This document shows positions 11,332-21,404 of a DNA stretch of 64,000 bases, piece by piece. Under the pieces are notes generated by a model that was given only the letters and a program-made list of their open reading frames with translations, did not search any database and was not told where the DNA came from. Both the position numbers and the translations under genes were made by a program. The stretch spans positions 16,154,218 through 16,218,217 of the forward strand of contig OY754978.1 in NCBI GenBank assembly GCA_963576475.1, read 5' to 3'. Position 1 is the stretch's first letter, and every line of letters starts with the position of its first letter. The stretch comes from Molanna angustata (taxonomy: Eukaryota; Arthropoda; Insecta; Trichoptera; Molannidae).

Positions 11332-11739
11332 ATGACCGTTATGGATCCACTTTTAAAAGTTCAAAAATCAATAATACGAATAATACTTAATAAACCATTC
11401 AGATATCCCAGTAATCAATTATTTACTGATTTTAAAGTCCTAAATGTTAGACAACTATACATTAGCAAAATAATTCTACATACTCACAAACATAGACAGG
11501 AATATCCGATAGCTACCCACTCATACCCCACTCGTAATTCTCAAAAGTCCATTATTATAAAGAAAAAAACAAAAACCACATTCGCTCAACGTAATTTTAA
11601 CTTTCTTGGCCCCAAAATGTTTAACATACTGCCTGATGATTGGAAAATGATGAAAAGAGTTGTGCTAAAAAAAACAATAATTGCTTGGCTTATATCCATT
11701 GGTATAGAGGAGTCAAATAATATATTGACTGCACTCTAG
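11332..11739 (+). pseudogene. LINE (CR1-like) reverse transcriptase C-terminal fragment
   Basis: An intact 135-codon frame contains 'LLKVQKSIIRIILNKPF', 'VLNVRQLYISKIILHTHKH' and 'FNFLGPKMFNILPDDWK'. This order is typical of the region just after the reverse transcriptase thumb in CR1/jockey-type LINEs ('LQk..iRiI...', 'lniLnl.qLy', 'P.lfN.LP'). The catalytic domain is absent, so this is a 5'-truncated copy. The preserved frame suggests moderate age. It lies between the arms of the inverted repeat at 9714/12141. Confidence 0.7.
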
Positions 11740-12140
11740 TATATTCAGATTATTAACTTTGTAAAGCCTACATATTTTGTACCATTATGTATGTGCTGAT
11801 ACTGGTTATTGATACTAATTGACAAGTACTACTACTTATCAGACGTCCTAAAACAGGTTTACCTAGTTGGGCGTCCAATGAGACAATATATTTAATGCAG
11901 CGTAGTAGTTTGGAAAAATTACATTCCCTCTGTAAATTGTATTTTCATTATTAAAATGTATGATATACCTACTGTAAAATGTAATGTAATTTTGAAATTT
12001 TATATGTTCTAAAATTTTTCTTATTGTTGTCACTTGCGCTGTATGTATATTAAATATTTTTTATGTAAAAGTAAATGAATAAATGAAATGAAATGAAAAA
12101 ATGTCCAATATTGATAGACTTTTAATCATCAAAAATATCT

Positions 12141-12347
12141 CCTATTTTAGGACTAAACCACTCGTAAGGTTCCTCGTTATCAACCTTACTTTTTGACTAT
12201 TCGCAAATGTTAGTTTACGCCGATGCGCATGCGGTAAGTATTTAGATATGTCTCCGCAATGCGATTCTAATAGAAAAACGTCGTAGCATCCTTCAGTTAC
12301 GAAGCCACATGATCTCTTAACTTAAGTGAGCGACTGCACAATGAAAA
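12141..12347. repeat. right arm of the spaced inverted repeat
   Basis: Reverse complement of 9714-9966 with mismatches: 'accactcgtaaggttcctcg', 'ttagtttacgccg..gcgcatgcg', 'cttaagtgagcgactg'. The arm is interrupted at 12348 by a LINE and continues at 13121-13151. Confidence 0.7.
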
Positions 12348-13120
12348 ACTAGAGACTGCTGCAAATGACATGGGACTCAGGATAAATGCATCCAAAACCA
12401 AATAAATGCTGGCAAGCAAGTCACAGGCAAACCACACACATCCACCATTAGACATAGGGTCACACCACATAGAAAGCATCAACTCCTTCAAATACTTGGA
12501 TACTGAAACCATCCACGATAATAACTACAGTATCGAAATTAGAGCACGGCTATCAGCAGCAAACAGATGCTATTATGGGTTGTATAAGCATCTGAGGTCC
12601 AAATTGCTCGGTAGAAAAACCAAAACAACCTTTTATATAACGCAGAACGCTCCTCCGTCCAGTCATTGCATATGGCGCCGAATGCTGGGTAATGACCAAA
12701 AGAGATGAAAATACACTTCTGATATTTGAAAGGAAAGTCCTCAGAAAGATATTTGGTCCTGTCAACGAAAATGGAGTGTGGAGGAGACGATTCAATCACG
12801 AATTAGAGGCACTGTATGGCGAACCTTACATTGTACAGTTTATCAAAATAAAAAGACTGCAATGGTTGGGCCATGTCCACAGGATGAGTGATGATCGTAC
12901 TCCCAACAAGGTTTTAAACACCACACCAGACGGAAGAAGAAGCAGAGGCAGACCAAAAATGAGATGGCTGGACGATGTGGAGGCTGATGTACGAGCGCTG
13001 GGCCTTATCAACTGGAAGAGAGCCGCGAAGTGCAGGGAGGAATGGCGACGGATTCTGAAGGAGGCCAAGGCCCACAACGGGCTGTAGAGCCAATAATGAT
13101 GATGATGACGATGATGATGA
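12348..13120 (+). mobile_element. 5'-truncated RTE-like LINE with target duplication
   Basis: Translates through two frameshifts as the reverse transcriptase C-terminus: 'METAANDMGLRINASKT'-like, 'INSFKYLDTETIHDNN', then a 131-codon frame with 'IFERKVLRKIFGPVNENGVW', 'RLQWLGHVHRMSDDR', 'RSRGRPKMRWLDDVEADV'. It ends in GATGATGAT repeats, as RTE elements do. It is flanked by imperfect 13-bp direct repeats (12335-12347 and 13121-13133, about 11 of 13 identical), so it inserted into the inverted-repeat arm after that arm existed. Confidence 0.8.
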
Positions 13121-13159
13121 TGTGCAATAAAAACATGGTTAGTATTTAGAATTTAGTAT

Positions 13160-13492
13160 GAAGGTACCTTAATCTCCAAACATACATACATACAAACCAA
13201 CATGCTGTTTGTATATTCTGGGTAGGACCTCCATACTATCCATTTAGATTTAATTTTTTGATCGAAAATTCTTGATGGAATTCCATTAAAATTTCTTAAT
13301 ATTTTTTATAAACATTAAAAATAATAAAAAACTTAATTCCACTGCTTATTTCGACTACAACCAATAACCGGTAGAAATTTCTATACTATCCAATTCTTAC
13401 AAACATTCCTGCAAAAATAGAAGGAAAATATCTTAAAATATTCAATAATTTGTACATATGGGTTTATAGTTTGGTATCTAAGTATTCATTAA
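13160..13492 (+). repeat. fragment of the foldback arm, interrupted by the TTAA element
   Basis: Shares 'atctccaaacatacatacat', 'atattctgggtagga', 'ctccatactatcc' and 'gggtttatagtttggta' with 26229-26400. The matching continuation ('aactatacatactatcgct') is found 6 kb away at 19523, on the other side of the element at 13493-19519. Confidence 0.7.
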
Positions 13493-13704
13493 GAGGGTGA
13501 CTGCTGCCAACGTACCTATTATATCAATTTGATATACCATCATTATTACTAAACGAATCATTTTGAAAAAAAAATACTAGTTAGTTTGGATATTAATAAA
13601 GAGAAATATACCTTAATTTTTTGATTATGTTCTGTATATATTCTTGTAGGAAAATAATAAGCATAACCCGATTATAGACATTTATCTTAAATATCTAAAA
13701 AAAT

Positions 13705-13960
13705 ATAAGGTATAGAGCATTTTTTTTTTAAATTAAAGAAGAACAAAATACCTGGAAAAATATGATATGACGTTGCATTAACGCATCAGGTTAAGTAAAT
13801 AAACCAAAAAAACTTTTATTACGCAATGGCACTGAAAGGAAAATAAATGTTTTTTATGTTTATTTACTAAACCTGATACATTAATACAACGTCACAGATA
13901 TTTTTCTAGATATTTTTGTCTTCTTTAATTTAAAAAAAAATATATTACTCTACGCCTTAT
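13705..13960. mobile_element. palindromic MITE (TA-flanked)
   Basis: Two arms of about 105 bp (13705-13809 and 13853-13960) are reverse complements. They include 'ataaggtatagag'/'ctctacgccttat', 'aattaaagaag' and 'catcaggttaagtaaataaac'. The spacer is about 43 bp. TA occurs at both edges, compatible with a mariner-type MITE. Confidence 0.65.
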
Positions 13961-13999
13961 AGTTTATTAAAGACTAGCTTTTATGTCCCGCCGTTGGCC

Positions 14000-14820
14000 A
14001 AGAATGTAAAATTGTGAAGGAAAAAGCAATAGTTTTTATAATATTGTCACCCAATTATTTTGCAAAATCGGACTATGAAAAGTGGTTTGAAATATGATTG
14101 AATTTGATTTTAAAATGTTCAAGTGATGGCCACAACTCATTATTTTTTATATATTGCTATAAAGTGTGAATGAAGTATAATATACAATTTCTGCACGCAT
14201 GGACTATGCGAAATGGTTTTAAATATGACTGTTTATCAACGTTGTAAAGAGATTGGTTTGGCAACAACCCCCATTTTTAAATATTATCATCGAAAACAAA
14301 TTGTTATATGTACCTATTGAAAATTTAGTAATTTTGGATGTTGGGATGTGGTTAAAATTTGACTAAACAAATGTACTGAAAAGATCTAGTGTTGGTCACA
14401 TCCCATTCGTTTTTATATTTTTTCATCAAGTGTGCATTATATTTTTGCACAATTAGACTTATAGACTTAAAATTGACACAAAAGCCTACATTAACGAAGA
14501 AGAAGAAGACTTAAACTATAGTAAATAGTTTTTAATTTGAATATTATAAACGTTGTGAAGAGTTCAGTTATGGCCACAACCCCCATTATTTAAATATCGT
14601 CAACGAAATCAAATATGAAGGTGTTGAAAATTATTCAAAATAGGATGATATAAATGGTTTAAATTTGATTAAACAAAAGTATTGAAAAGATTCTAGTGCA
14701 GATTACATCGTCACATCCCACATCCCATTCGTTTTTACATATGTATTTTCATCAAGTGTGCATATCGTTAATAATATTTCTGCACAATAGACTATTAGAC
14801 CTAAAACTAACCCAAAAGTT
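14000..14820 (+). repeat. degenerate long tandem repeat
   Basis: A unit of roughly 230-300 bp recurs with strong divergence. It carries 'ggccacaacccccattattt', 'catcccattcgtttttat', 'tttcatcaagtgtgcat' and 'ctgcacaatagact'. No coding frame. Confidence 0.5.
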
Positions 14821-15115
14821 TAAATAAAAAATAGAAGAATAAGTATAACTATAAGAAATAGTATGTATAAAAAACTATCCCAATGGTCTACATAAAATAA
14901 GAAAAATACATAAAATAGAAGAATTAGACTATTGGAAATAGATTGTATAAAAACTTACCAAAAGGTCTTCATAAAAGAAGAAGAAGATTAATCTATAGGA
15001 AATAGTTTGTATAAAATTCACCCAAGTTCTATATAAAATAAGAAAACGAAGAAAAAGACTAAAGGAAATAGTTTGTGTAAAAACTGTAAGGTCTACATAA
15101 AATGAAGAAGAAAAA
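14820..15115 (+). repeat. tandem repeat, unit about 75 bp
   Basis: Repeats of 'ggaaatagtttgtataaaa' followed by 'ggtctacataaaataag' and A/G-rich sequence, about four units. No gene seen. Confidence 0.55.
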
Positions 15116-15126
15116 GAATACGACTC

Positions 15127-15280
15127 CATGAACCGTCGCTTCAGACCCTTCAGAACCTCCCGTCCCTTCAGGCCCTTTAGTACCTCCCGTCCCTTCAATC
15201 CATCATTACGTCCCTTCCAATCAGGCCCTTCAGTACCTCCCGTCCCTTCAGGCACTTTAGTACATCCCGTCCCTTCAGTC
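15127..15280 (+). repeat. CCCTTCAG-type minisatellite
   Basis: Irregular tandem units of 'cctcccgtcccttcaggccc' with single-base variants. The open frame on the minus strand is a by-product of the repetition. Confidence 0.65.
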
Positions 15281-15289
15281 GGTTAAGAA

Positions 15290-16080
15290 AAGTTTAAATC
15301 CAGAAACCATCCTGGACGAACCACGAAGAAATGAAAGGACCTTTTTTTCCCAGGATACTCCACCTTAGGAGTAAAATGTAAAAGGAGCAAGGTAAAATGA
15401 CTAAATACATGATGATGAAGAAGAAAAAACTTTAAATCCAGATACCTGCAAATATATGGAAGGAAAATTGAACCTTCTTCTCCCAGGATAGTCCACCTTC
15501 ATAGATAAAATGACCAAATGCACGATGAAGAAGAAAAAGAAGAAGAAGAAAAAGTTTATATCCAAAAACCGTCTTGGAAGACTTGCGAAGAGTTGGAAGA
15601 ACAGTTGGACCTTCTTCTCCCAGGATTCTCCAACTTCATAGGTAAAATGACCAAAAATACACGAAGAAGAAGAAGAAGAAAAAAAGTTTAAATCCAGAAA
15701 CCTGCGAAGAGATGGAAGGACAATTGGACCTTCTTCACCCAGGTTAGTCCACCTTCATAGGTAAAATGACCAAATACACGATGAAGAAGAAGAAGAAAAA
15801 AGTTTAAATCCAGAAACCTGCGAAGAATGGAAGGACAGTTGGACCTTCTTCTCCCAGGATACTCCAACTTCATAGGTAAAATTACCAAATACACGACGAA
15901 GAAGAAGAAGAAAAAAGTTTAAATCCAGAAACCGTCCTGGAAGACCTGTGAAGAGATGGAGGGACAGTCGGACCTTCGTTTCCCAGGATATTCCGCTTTC
16001 ATTGGTAAAATGACCAAATACACGAAGAAGAAGAAGAATAAGAAAAATATTTAATCCAGAAACCATCCCGGACATACGCT
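15290..16080 (+). repeat. tandem array of about seven 115-140-bp units
   Basis: Units begin near 15298, 15435, 15549, 15689, 15808, 15923 and 16052. Each carries 'aaatccagaaacc', a 'gaagagatggaaggacag' block, 'ggaccttcttctcccaggat', 'cataggtaaaatgacc' and a GAAGAA run. The minus-strand open frames are artefacts of the array. The array lies inside the TTAA element. Confidence 0.75.
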
Positions 16081-16245
16081 CGACAATTCACCAAAGTTTC
16101 ATTGTAATCGGACAAACGGTTTAGGAGCACATAGCATACATGCATCCATTCATACATACATAAATAAATAAATAAAATAATTTTCCTATAGGAAATCAGT
16201 TTATTGTTGATTTGTAAGTAAATAGTATTAATCGAATATTTTTAT

Positions 16246-16796
16246 TATTGCATATGCGCAAACATTGGATTTTTTTCCCTGTCGGGAGTCAAAGATATTT
16301 TTTAACAGATTTATAATTATCGATTACTTACACATTGGTACAAGTAGGTAAATAAGACAAAAATGACCTTATAAGTCTGGCGCAATTCAGGGGTGACTTC
16401 TATGCGAAAAATGCATTGTCACCTCAGATATAAGAATTGTAGCTTTCATTATTTACAAAAAACCAATTCTCTCAATAGATGGCGTTCCAATAAAATAAAT
16501 AAAAATAATAAGATTGTTGTTCATAATTTCACCCATAGATGGCTGTAGTAAAAATTCCTTATTTTCAAGCGAAAAGAATTTCAGTATTACAATATATAGA
16601 ACTTTCAAAATTGAATTGATAGGGATCTCATTAAAAGGCATAATTGGTGAACGTTGCGCAAGCGCATAAAGTGATCACGTAAACCAGCCGATGACAGGTC
16701 GTAAGCCCTGTAGGTGCCTTGATTTCCCGGTTCTCCTACAATAAATATTCCAACTTCGTCTCTATTGAGATAATTATAAATCTGTTAAAAAATAAA
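16246..16796 (+). mobile_element. MITE family M, fullest copy
   Basis: Contains inverted ends 'tttttaacagatttataatt' (near 16296) and its complement (near 16772-16796). The body has 'attggtacaagtaggtaaa', 'caggggtgac', 'gcgcaagcgcataaagtg' and 'ccaacttcgtctctattgag'. Other copies are at 8100, 20495, 21405, 56705 and 62098. No coding capacity. The superfamily is not established. Confidence 0.68.
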
Positions 16797-17379
16797 TAGT
16801 ATTAGGTAGGTACCTACCTACAACAATGTTCTAAATAAATTCGATTCATAACAAATTTTATTTGAATATCAGAATCTTCCGTAACCATAGTAACCATTCC
16901 AATATTAATATCAAATGGGCTCGATACATTTTTTGGATATGAAGGTACAGACGGTGGCCAAATTAATACAATCAAAGGAAAAAAATGCAAAAATAATTGT
17001 ATTTTTAGCTGTTATCCAGCAAAATCGAATCACATCAGTATATTTTTAATTGTGGCAACTCCCTTCATTATTGTTATCGTACTTGCAACAATTTTTAAGC
17101 ATCAACATGAAGTTTGTCACATACAAGATACGATAATGTCAGTTTAGTATTGGTCTTCACAGAGTGTGCGGGTGTTAATGGAATATTTTGCCCATTGATT
17201 TTGTGTTTATTTGAGACAGTATTTGAGTGTTTCTTACATTTTTTTTTAAATAACAGGTAAACCTAATATTTATTACTAAATATTTATCACAATTATACTA
17301 CTTATCAAATTATTACGATTTTGATAAATTATTTTCTAAATGTATGCTGAATTTCAGAATTTTTTGGTTTATTTTAGAA

Positions 17380-17832
17380 ATGGGAAGATCTTGTGACCTC
17401 ACTCCAAGAAAAAAATCTAAAATTGCAACCCTTCTTGGTCACTGTGAATACAGTCAACGAGAAATTGCCACACTTACCAATGTTTCTCAATATTCTGTGC
17501 ACAAAATAAGTAGGCAAATGAAAAGAAATGTACCCCTTGAACCATCTCGAATAGGAAAATGTGGACGAAAGCGCATTACTACTCCGCGAACAGAAAGAAA
17601 AATCAGAAATGTTGCTCTAGAAAATAGACAGAAGCCTCGAAAAGTAATAAAATCTATTTTGCAGACCACAGGTGTCAATATATCTGATCGTACATTGAGA
17701 CGAAGATTGGTAGAAATGGACCTCAAATGTTATCGCCCAGTGAAAAAGCCAAAACTAACACCTGAAATGCGTAAAAAGCGACTAGAATGGGCACTAAAAC
17801 ACCAAAATTGGAACGAAGACGATTGGAGCAAG
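17380..17832 (+). CDS. Tc1-like transposase, exon 1 (DNA-binding half)
   Basis: Encodes residues 1-151. I chose the ATG at 17380 (MGRSCDLTPRKKSK), although an in-frame ATG lies 36 nt upstream. The sequence just before it (ttggtttattttag) also looks like a splice acceptor. A helix-turn-helix is seen around residues 24-47 (YSQREIATLTNV), then a basic GRKR at 62-65 in place of the usual GRPR hook, and a second helical domain with 'VNISDRTLRRRL'. The exon ends 'DDWSK' exactly on a codon boundary, followed by gtatta. Without splicing the frame would stop at 17880, cutting off the catalytic domain. Confidence 0.88.
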
Positions 17833-17914
17833 GTATTAGAATGTAAAATAAGTTTTTATGAAACTTTCTGTATTAAATAAAATTGACTAGTGAAAACTTC
17901 TCGTGTTCTTTCAG
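17833..17914 (+). other. 82-bp intron in the Tc1 transposase gene
   Basis: Begins gtatta, ends 'cgtgttctttcag', is AT-rich and carries in-frame stops. Removal joins 'DDWSK' to 'VCFSDES', restoring the normal 'W..V.FSDES' catalytic junction of Tc1 transposases without any shift. Splicing is inferred. Confidence 0.82.
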
Positions 17915-18496
17915 GTTTGTTTTTCTGATGAATCCTCAATCCAAATACTGCAGGACAAAACTCAATATGTGAGAAGAAGGCCAGGTGAAAAATATAATGA
18001 GGAATGTGTGGTCCAAAGAGTGAAGCACCCTCAGTCAATAATGATCTGGTCAGTGATTAGTGGGATGGGTATGGGAAGGCTGTATATTGTGAATGGCACA
18101 ATGCGCCAGGACCAGTATATAGAAGTTTTAAAAGGGAGACTAAAGCCTCAAGTGGCCGAATGGTTTCCAAATGGAAAATATGTATTTATGCATGATTCTG
18201 CACCCTGCCACAAAGCGAAAACCGTTACTAAATTTCTAGAAGGAGAAAAAATAAAGGTATTAGATTGGCCAGGAAATTCACCGGATCTAAATCCAATTGA
18301 AAACGTTTGGGAGGCTCTGAAAAGGGCATTTGTAAAAAATGGTGTCATCACCAACAAAAGACAACTAATAGAAAACATAATTGAGGCATGGCACAACACA
18401 CCAGAATTAAAAAATATCTCAATTAAATGTATCTCCAGCATGCCCAGAAGAATATCAGCAGTAATTAAAGCTAAGGGAGGATTTACTAAATATTGA
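17915..18496 (+). CDS. Tc1-like transposase, exon 2 (DD34E catalytic half)
   Basis: Encodes residues 152-344, giving a 344-residue protein, the normal Tc1 length. The catalytic triad is complete: D156 in FSDES, D245 in MHDSAPCH and E280 in NPIENVWE, with 34 residues between the last two. 'SIMIWSVISGMGMG' and 'DWPGNSPDLNPIEN' are further family hallmarks. No stop or frameshift interrupts it, so the enzyme may be functional. It would cut and paste the element at TA sites. Confidence 0.9.
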   Translation, partial: VCFSDESSIQILQDKTQYVRRRPGEKYNEECVVQRVKHPQSIMIWSVISGMGMGRLYIVNGTMRQDQYIEVLKGRLKPQVAEWFPNGKYVFMHDSAPCHKAKTVTKFLEGEKIKVLDWPGNSPDLNPIENVWEALKRAFVKNGVITNKRQLIENIIEAWHNTPELKNISIKCISSMPRRISAVIKAKGGFTKY

Positions 18497-19523
18497 TCAT
18501 TTTACCATAAAACGTATTTTATTATCAATAAACTATTATATATTCATAGTAAATGCATTTTATTTTATAAAAATATATTAAATCTCCCATAATATTCTAG
18601 AAAGATCGAAATAAAATAAAAAAATAATAATTTTCAATGATTCGAAGTCTAAAAACTGCTATAAATTCATTTGATTGTATTAATTTGGCCACCGTCTGTA
18701 GGTACCTACATTGGTTTGTTCGAAGCCACAAAAACGAAAATTGTCCGAAATATCAAATATTATATACAAATTATGCAATTTTATTATACCTATATCTTTA
18801 CTAATAATTAACAGACTTTTACAATATATGTCTTAAAACTTGCTATAAAGTCTTGTTTCATTTTATTTTTTCATAATCACATTTATTTCAAAGGAATATT
18901 ATTTTAAAGAACATATTCATTCGGTAGGAAAATTAAATATCGTATGAAAATATATTAAAATGGCGGGGTTATATGTACATTTGTACAAAACGCTTACTTT
19001 AAAAATAAGTTAAACTTTATAATTAGGCAAAATATTCACCATGTTTTTCACTTAAAAAATAAGTTATACTTGAAAATATATTTTTTTCGTGTAAATACGT
19101 ACTTCTAACTTTTAAACTAACAGATATTTGCGTGCAAAATGTACACTTTATTGAAATATCTTTAAAATTCAGCATTTTTATCGCATTATTTTTAGCGTGA
19201 CACTGCATCAGGTATACTGGTACATGTTCGCACATAAATTTTTAGATGCTCTTGGTTTTTCAAAAGGCGTGAGACAAACACACATACACACACAAACATA
19301 TTGATTGCTTTATTACTTTAGATATATGATAAACGTTGAAAATCGGGGTATGCCATTATTTTTCTACAAGAATTTATACAGAACATCATCAAAAAGTTAA
19401 AGAATATTTTTGTTTATTAATATTCAAACTATCTTAATTATTTTTTTCAAAACGATTTGATAAGAAATAATGATGGTATATCAAATTGAAAAATAGGTAC
19501 GTTGGCAGCAGTCCCCCCCTTAA

Positions 19524-20074
19524 CTATACATACTATCGCTACCATCAGTATGATCTTACACATATTTTTATAATAAAATAATGAAATATTTTTTTGTAGT
19601 TGCATATGACTGTGAATGAAATAATTTAAATTTAAATTTTAAAATCATGTTCTATTTTAGATTTTACATTTCGAAATAAGCGAAGTGTTTATTTCAATGT
19701 AAAATATAGAAACATGTATTATAAATTTTATACGATACATATTTTTCGATTGGCTTTAGATAAGACACACATATATAAAAATTGGAAAACTTTCCGTTTC
19801 AGAACGAGACACATTTCCTTTCCTATTTTTCACCATGAGCAATCCCAACCGAAAGATTCTTGGATTCGATTCAGAAAGTAATCAAAGAATCTGGGATTTG
19901 GTATAAAATGGACAACGAAATGTTTTGCTTTACAAAATCGAATACAACTTTTTAACTTGTCAATTCGTTTGAGTAACAGAAGTAGACGGGATTTTTTCAG
20001 TAAATCAATTAAAGATTTATATAAATTATTTTTAAAAACAGGTTTCCTTTTTTTGTACACAGTAAAATGGCGGC
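19524..20074. other. foldback-arm continuation and non-coding DNA
   Basis: The first 40 bp continue the repeat broken at 13492 ('actatacatactatcgctac'). The rest is AT-rich. The 83-codon minus frame at 19830-20081 has no family resemblance. Confidence 0.45.
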
Positions 20075-20245
20075 CATCCAACCAATCAGATTATAAACTG
20101 AGAAATACCATTACGTCGTATCCCACAATGTGGGGTAACCAGCGACAGGTGTTTTAATACACCAGACTATTTTTACCTTAAAAGGCAACATTCAGAATGC
20201 GTGGTGAACTTCATTGCTGAACTATGATGTTATTTTGCCTGTAAG
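20075..20245 (+). mobile_element. SINE-like repeat (family D) copy
   Basis: Shares 'cccacaatgtggggtaacc', 'cgacaggtg', 'aaaggcaacattcag' and 'gtggtgaacttcat' with 62695-62940. The 3' part is missing. Confidence 0.6.
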
Positions 20246-20494
20246 TAACAAAGTGTTTTTTTGTTATATTATATTTTACGGTTCGATCCACAAAAAATGT
20301 TTTCAAATTATTTTCAGCAAAGATAAACAATATTGTACTTTTAAATTATGATTAAAGTAACGAAGACATATTTTTTTCATTTTTTTGAATAGTCTATCTT
20401 TATTAGACAGAAGCTATGACTACTAAAATGATGAGGCCCAGCTTAACCCGGATAATAATTATAGAAATAAAAAGTAAATAACATGTTTAATTCA

Positions 20495-20968
20495 CCATTG
20501 GTACAAGTAGGAAAACAAGTCAAAAAATGAATATTTTGATATGATATTTTGATTGAAATGAATATTTCAAATAATGAATTATTTCTAGCGCAGTTCAGGG
20601 GTGACATCTGTGCGAGACATCGTCACCTCATTTATAAGGACTGTTGCTTTCATTGTTTACAGATAAACTTATTTCTCAATAGATAGCGTTACAAAAAAAA
20701 AGTTTCTTCGTAACTTCATAGATGACAATAGTATAATTCCTTATTTTCAGGTGAATTTTTACACATTATTCAAATATATAGAACTTTCAAAAATTACATT
20801 GATAAGGGAACTCAATAAGAAGGCATGATTGGTGAACGTTGCGCAAGCGCATAAAGTGGTCACGTAAACCAGCCGATGACAGATCGAACGCCTAGTAGGT
20901 GCCATGAGTTCCTGGTTCTTCTATAATGTCACAACTTCGTCTCTATTGACATGTTTAAAAGTTTGTCA
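20495..20968 (+). mobile_element. MITE family M copy upstream of Dpr exon B
   Basis: Carries 'caccattggtacaagtagg', 'gcagttcaggggtgacatctg', 'gcgcaagcgcataaagtgg' and 'acaacttcgtctctattga'. It is in direct orientation with the copy at 21405-21965. Confidence 0.72.
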
Positions 20969-21094
20969 GTAAGAATTCTATTTTATTTATTTTTTAGATA
21001 TCTTGTAATTTCATACGTGAAAAGAAAACATTGTTTCTTAAGTTACAAATTCAACGTTTTCTTTTTAAAGATAAAAAAATGGGTTTATTTTTAC

Positions 21095-21175
21095 CTGAAA
21101 TCTTTCGTCGTTTGTGAACGTGAAGACACCAGATGATAGGATATGCCAATCTCTTCTCCGTACCCATGAAACTTG
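21095..21175 (-). CDS. dpr: Dpr-family Ig protein, exon B (middle of Ig domain 1)
   Basis: Minus-strand exon of 81 nt (27 codons). A long polypyrimidine acceptor (tttttttttcacag) precedes it and a donor (CAG|gtaaaa) follows. It encodes QVSWVRRRDWHILSSG and then FTFTNDERFQ, the most characteristic stretch of Dpr proteins: the C-strand tryptophan with a basic run, and the 'T..ERFQ' segment. Phase 0 on both sides joins it cleanly to exon A (59503-59669) and exon C (4404-4487). It lies between two direct copies of MITE family M, about 130 bp and 230 bp away. Confidence 0.92.
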
Positions 21176-21404
21176 CTGTGAAAAAAAAAACATTAGTTTT
21201 ACTAAGGAAAAATGTTAAGGCTACCCGGGATATTTCACAAAACTGATTGAATATCTTGCAAAATTTTATTTCAAGATCTGCACATATGATTTTAAATACT
21301 CTATTTTGCAGAACGTGAGGGTATTTAAAAGTTTGATCGATGAAGTAATGGAGATGAAATGAACGAATAACAAAGAAAATCTTATTAGCAAGTAATTTAA
21401 ATCG

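Larger units (their letters stand above)
16948..18698 (+). mobile_element. complete Tc1-family DNA transposon
   Basis: A 1751-bp element flanked by TA (16946-16947 and 18699-18700). The 29-bp terminal inverted repeats begin CAGACGGTGGCCAAATTAAT, and I see no mismatch between the two. A transposase gene lies between the ends. Element size, TA target, TIR and DD34E catalytic spacing all fit the Tc1 family. It lies antisense inside the Dpr intron and inside the TTAA element. Confidence 0.92.
13493..19519. mobile_element. 6-kb TTAA-flanked element with about 200-bp terminal inverted repeats
   Basis: Flanked by TTAA at 13489-13492 and 19520-19523. The left end (GAGGGTGACTGCTGCCAACG) and the reversed right end (GGGGGGGACTGCTGCCAACG) continue as an imperfect inverted repeat for about 200 bp, including 'caatttgatataccatcatt', 'tatgttctgtata' and 'attcttgtag'. 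TTAA target duplication is the hallmark of the piggyBac superfamily. I see no piggyBac transposase, so it would be non-autonomous. The interior holds tandem arrays, two MITEs and a complete Tc1 element. Removing it rejoins a repeat homologous to 26229-26450, which supports a real insertion. Confidence 0.7.

Noticed and set aside
15688..16075. Minus-strand frames of 68 and 106 codons rich in Leu/Phe/Ser
   Set aside because: By-products of the tandem array with GAAGAA runs.
19830..20081. 83-codon minus frame, basic and lysine-rich
   Set aside because: No motif and AT-driven composition; it overlaps a repeat boundary.
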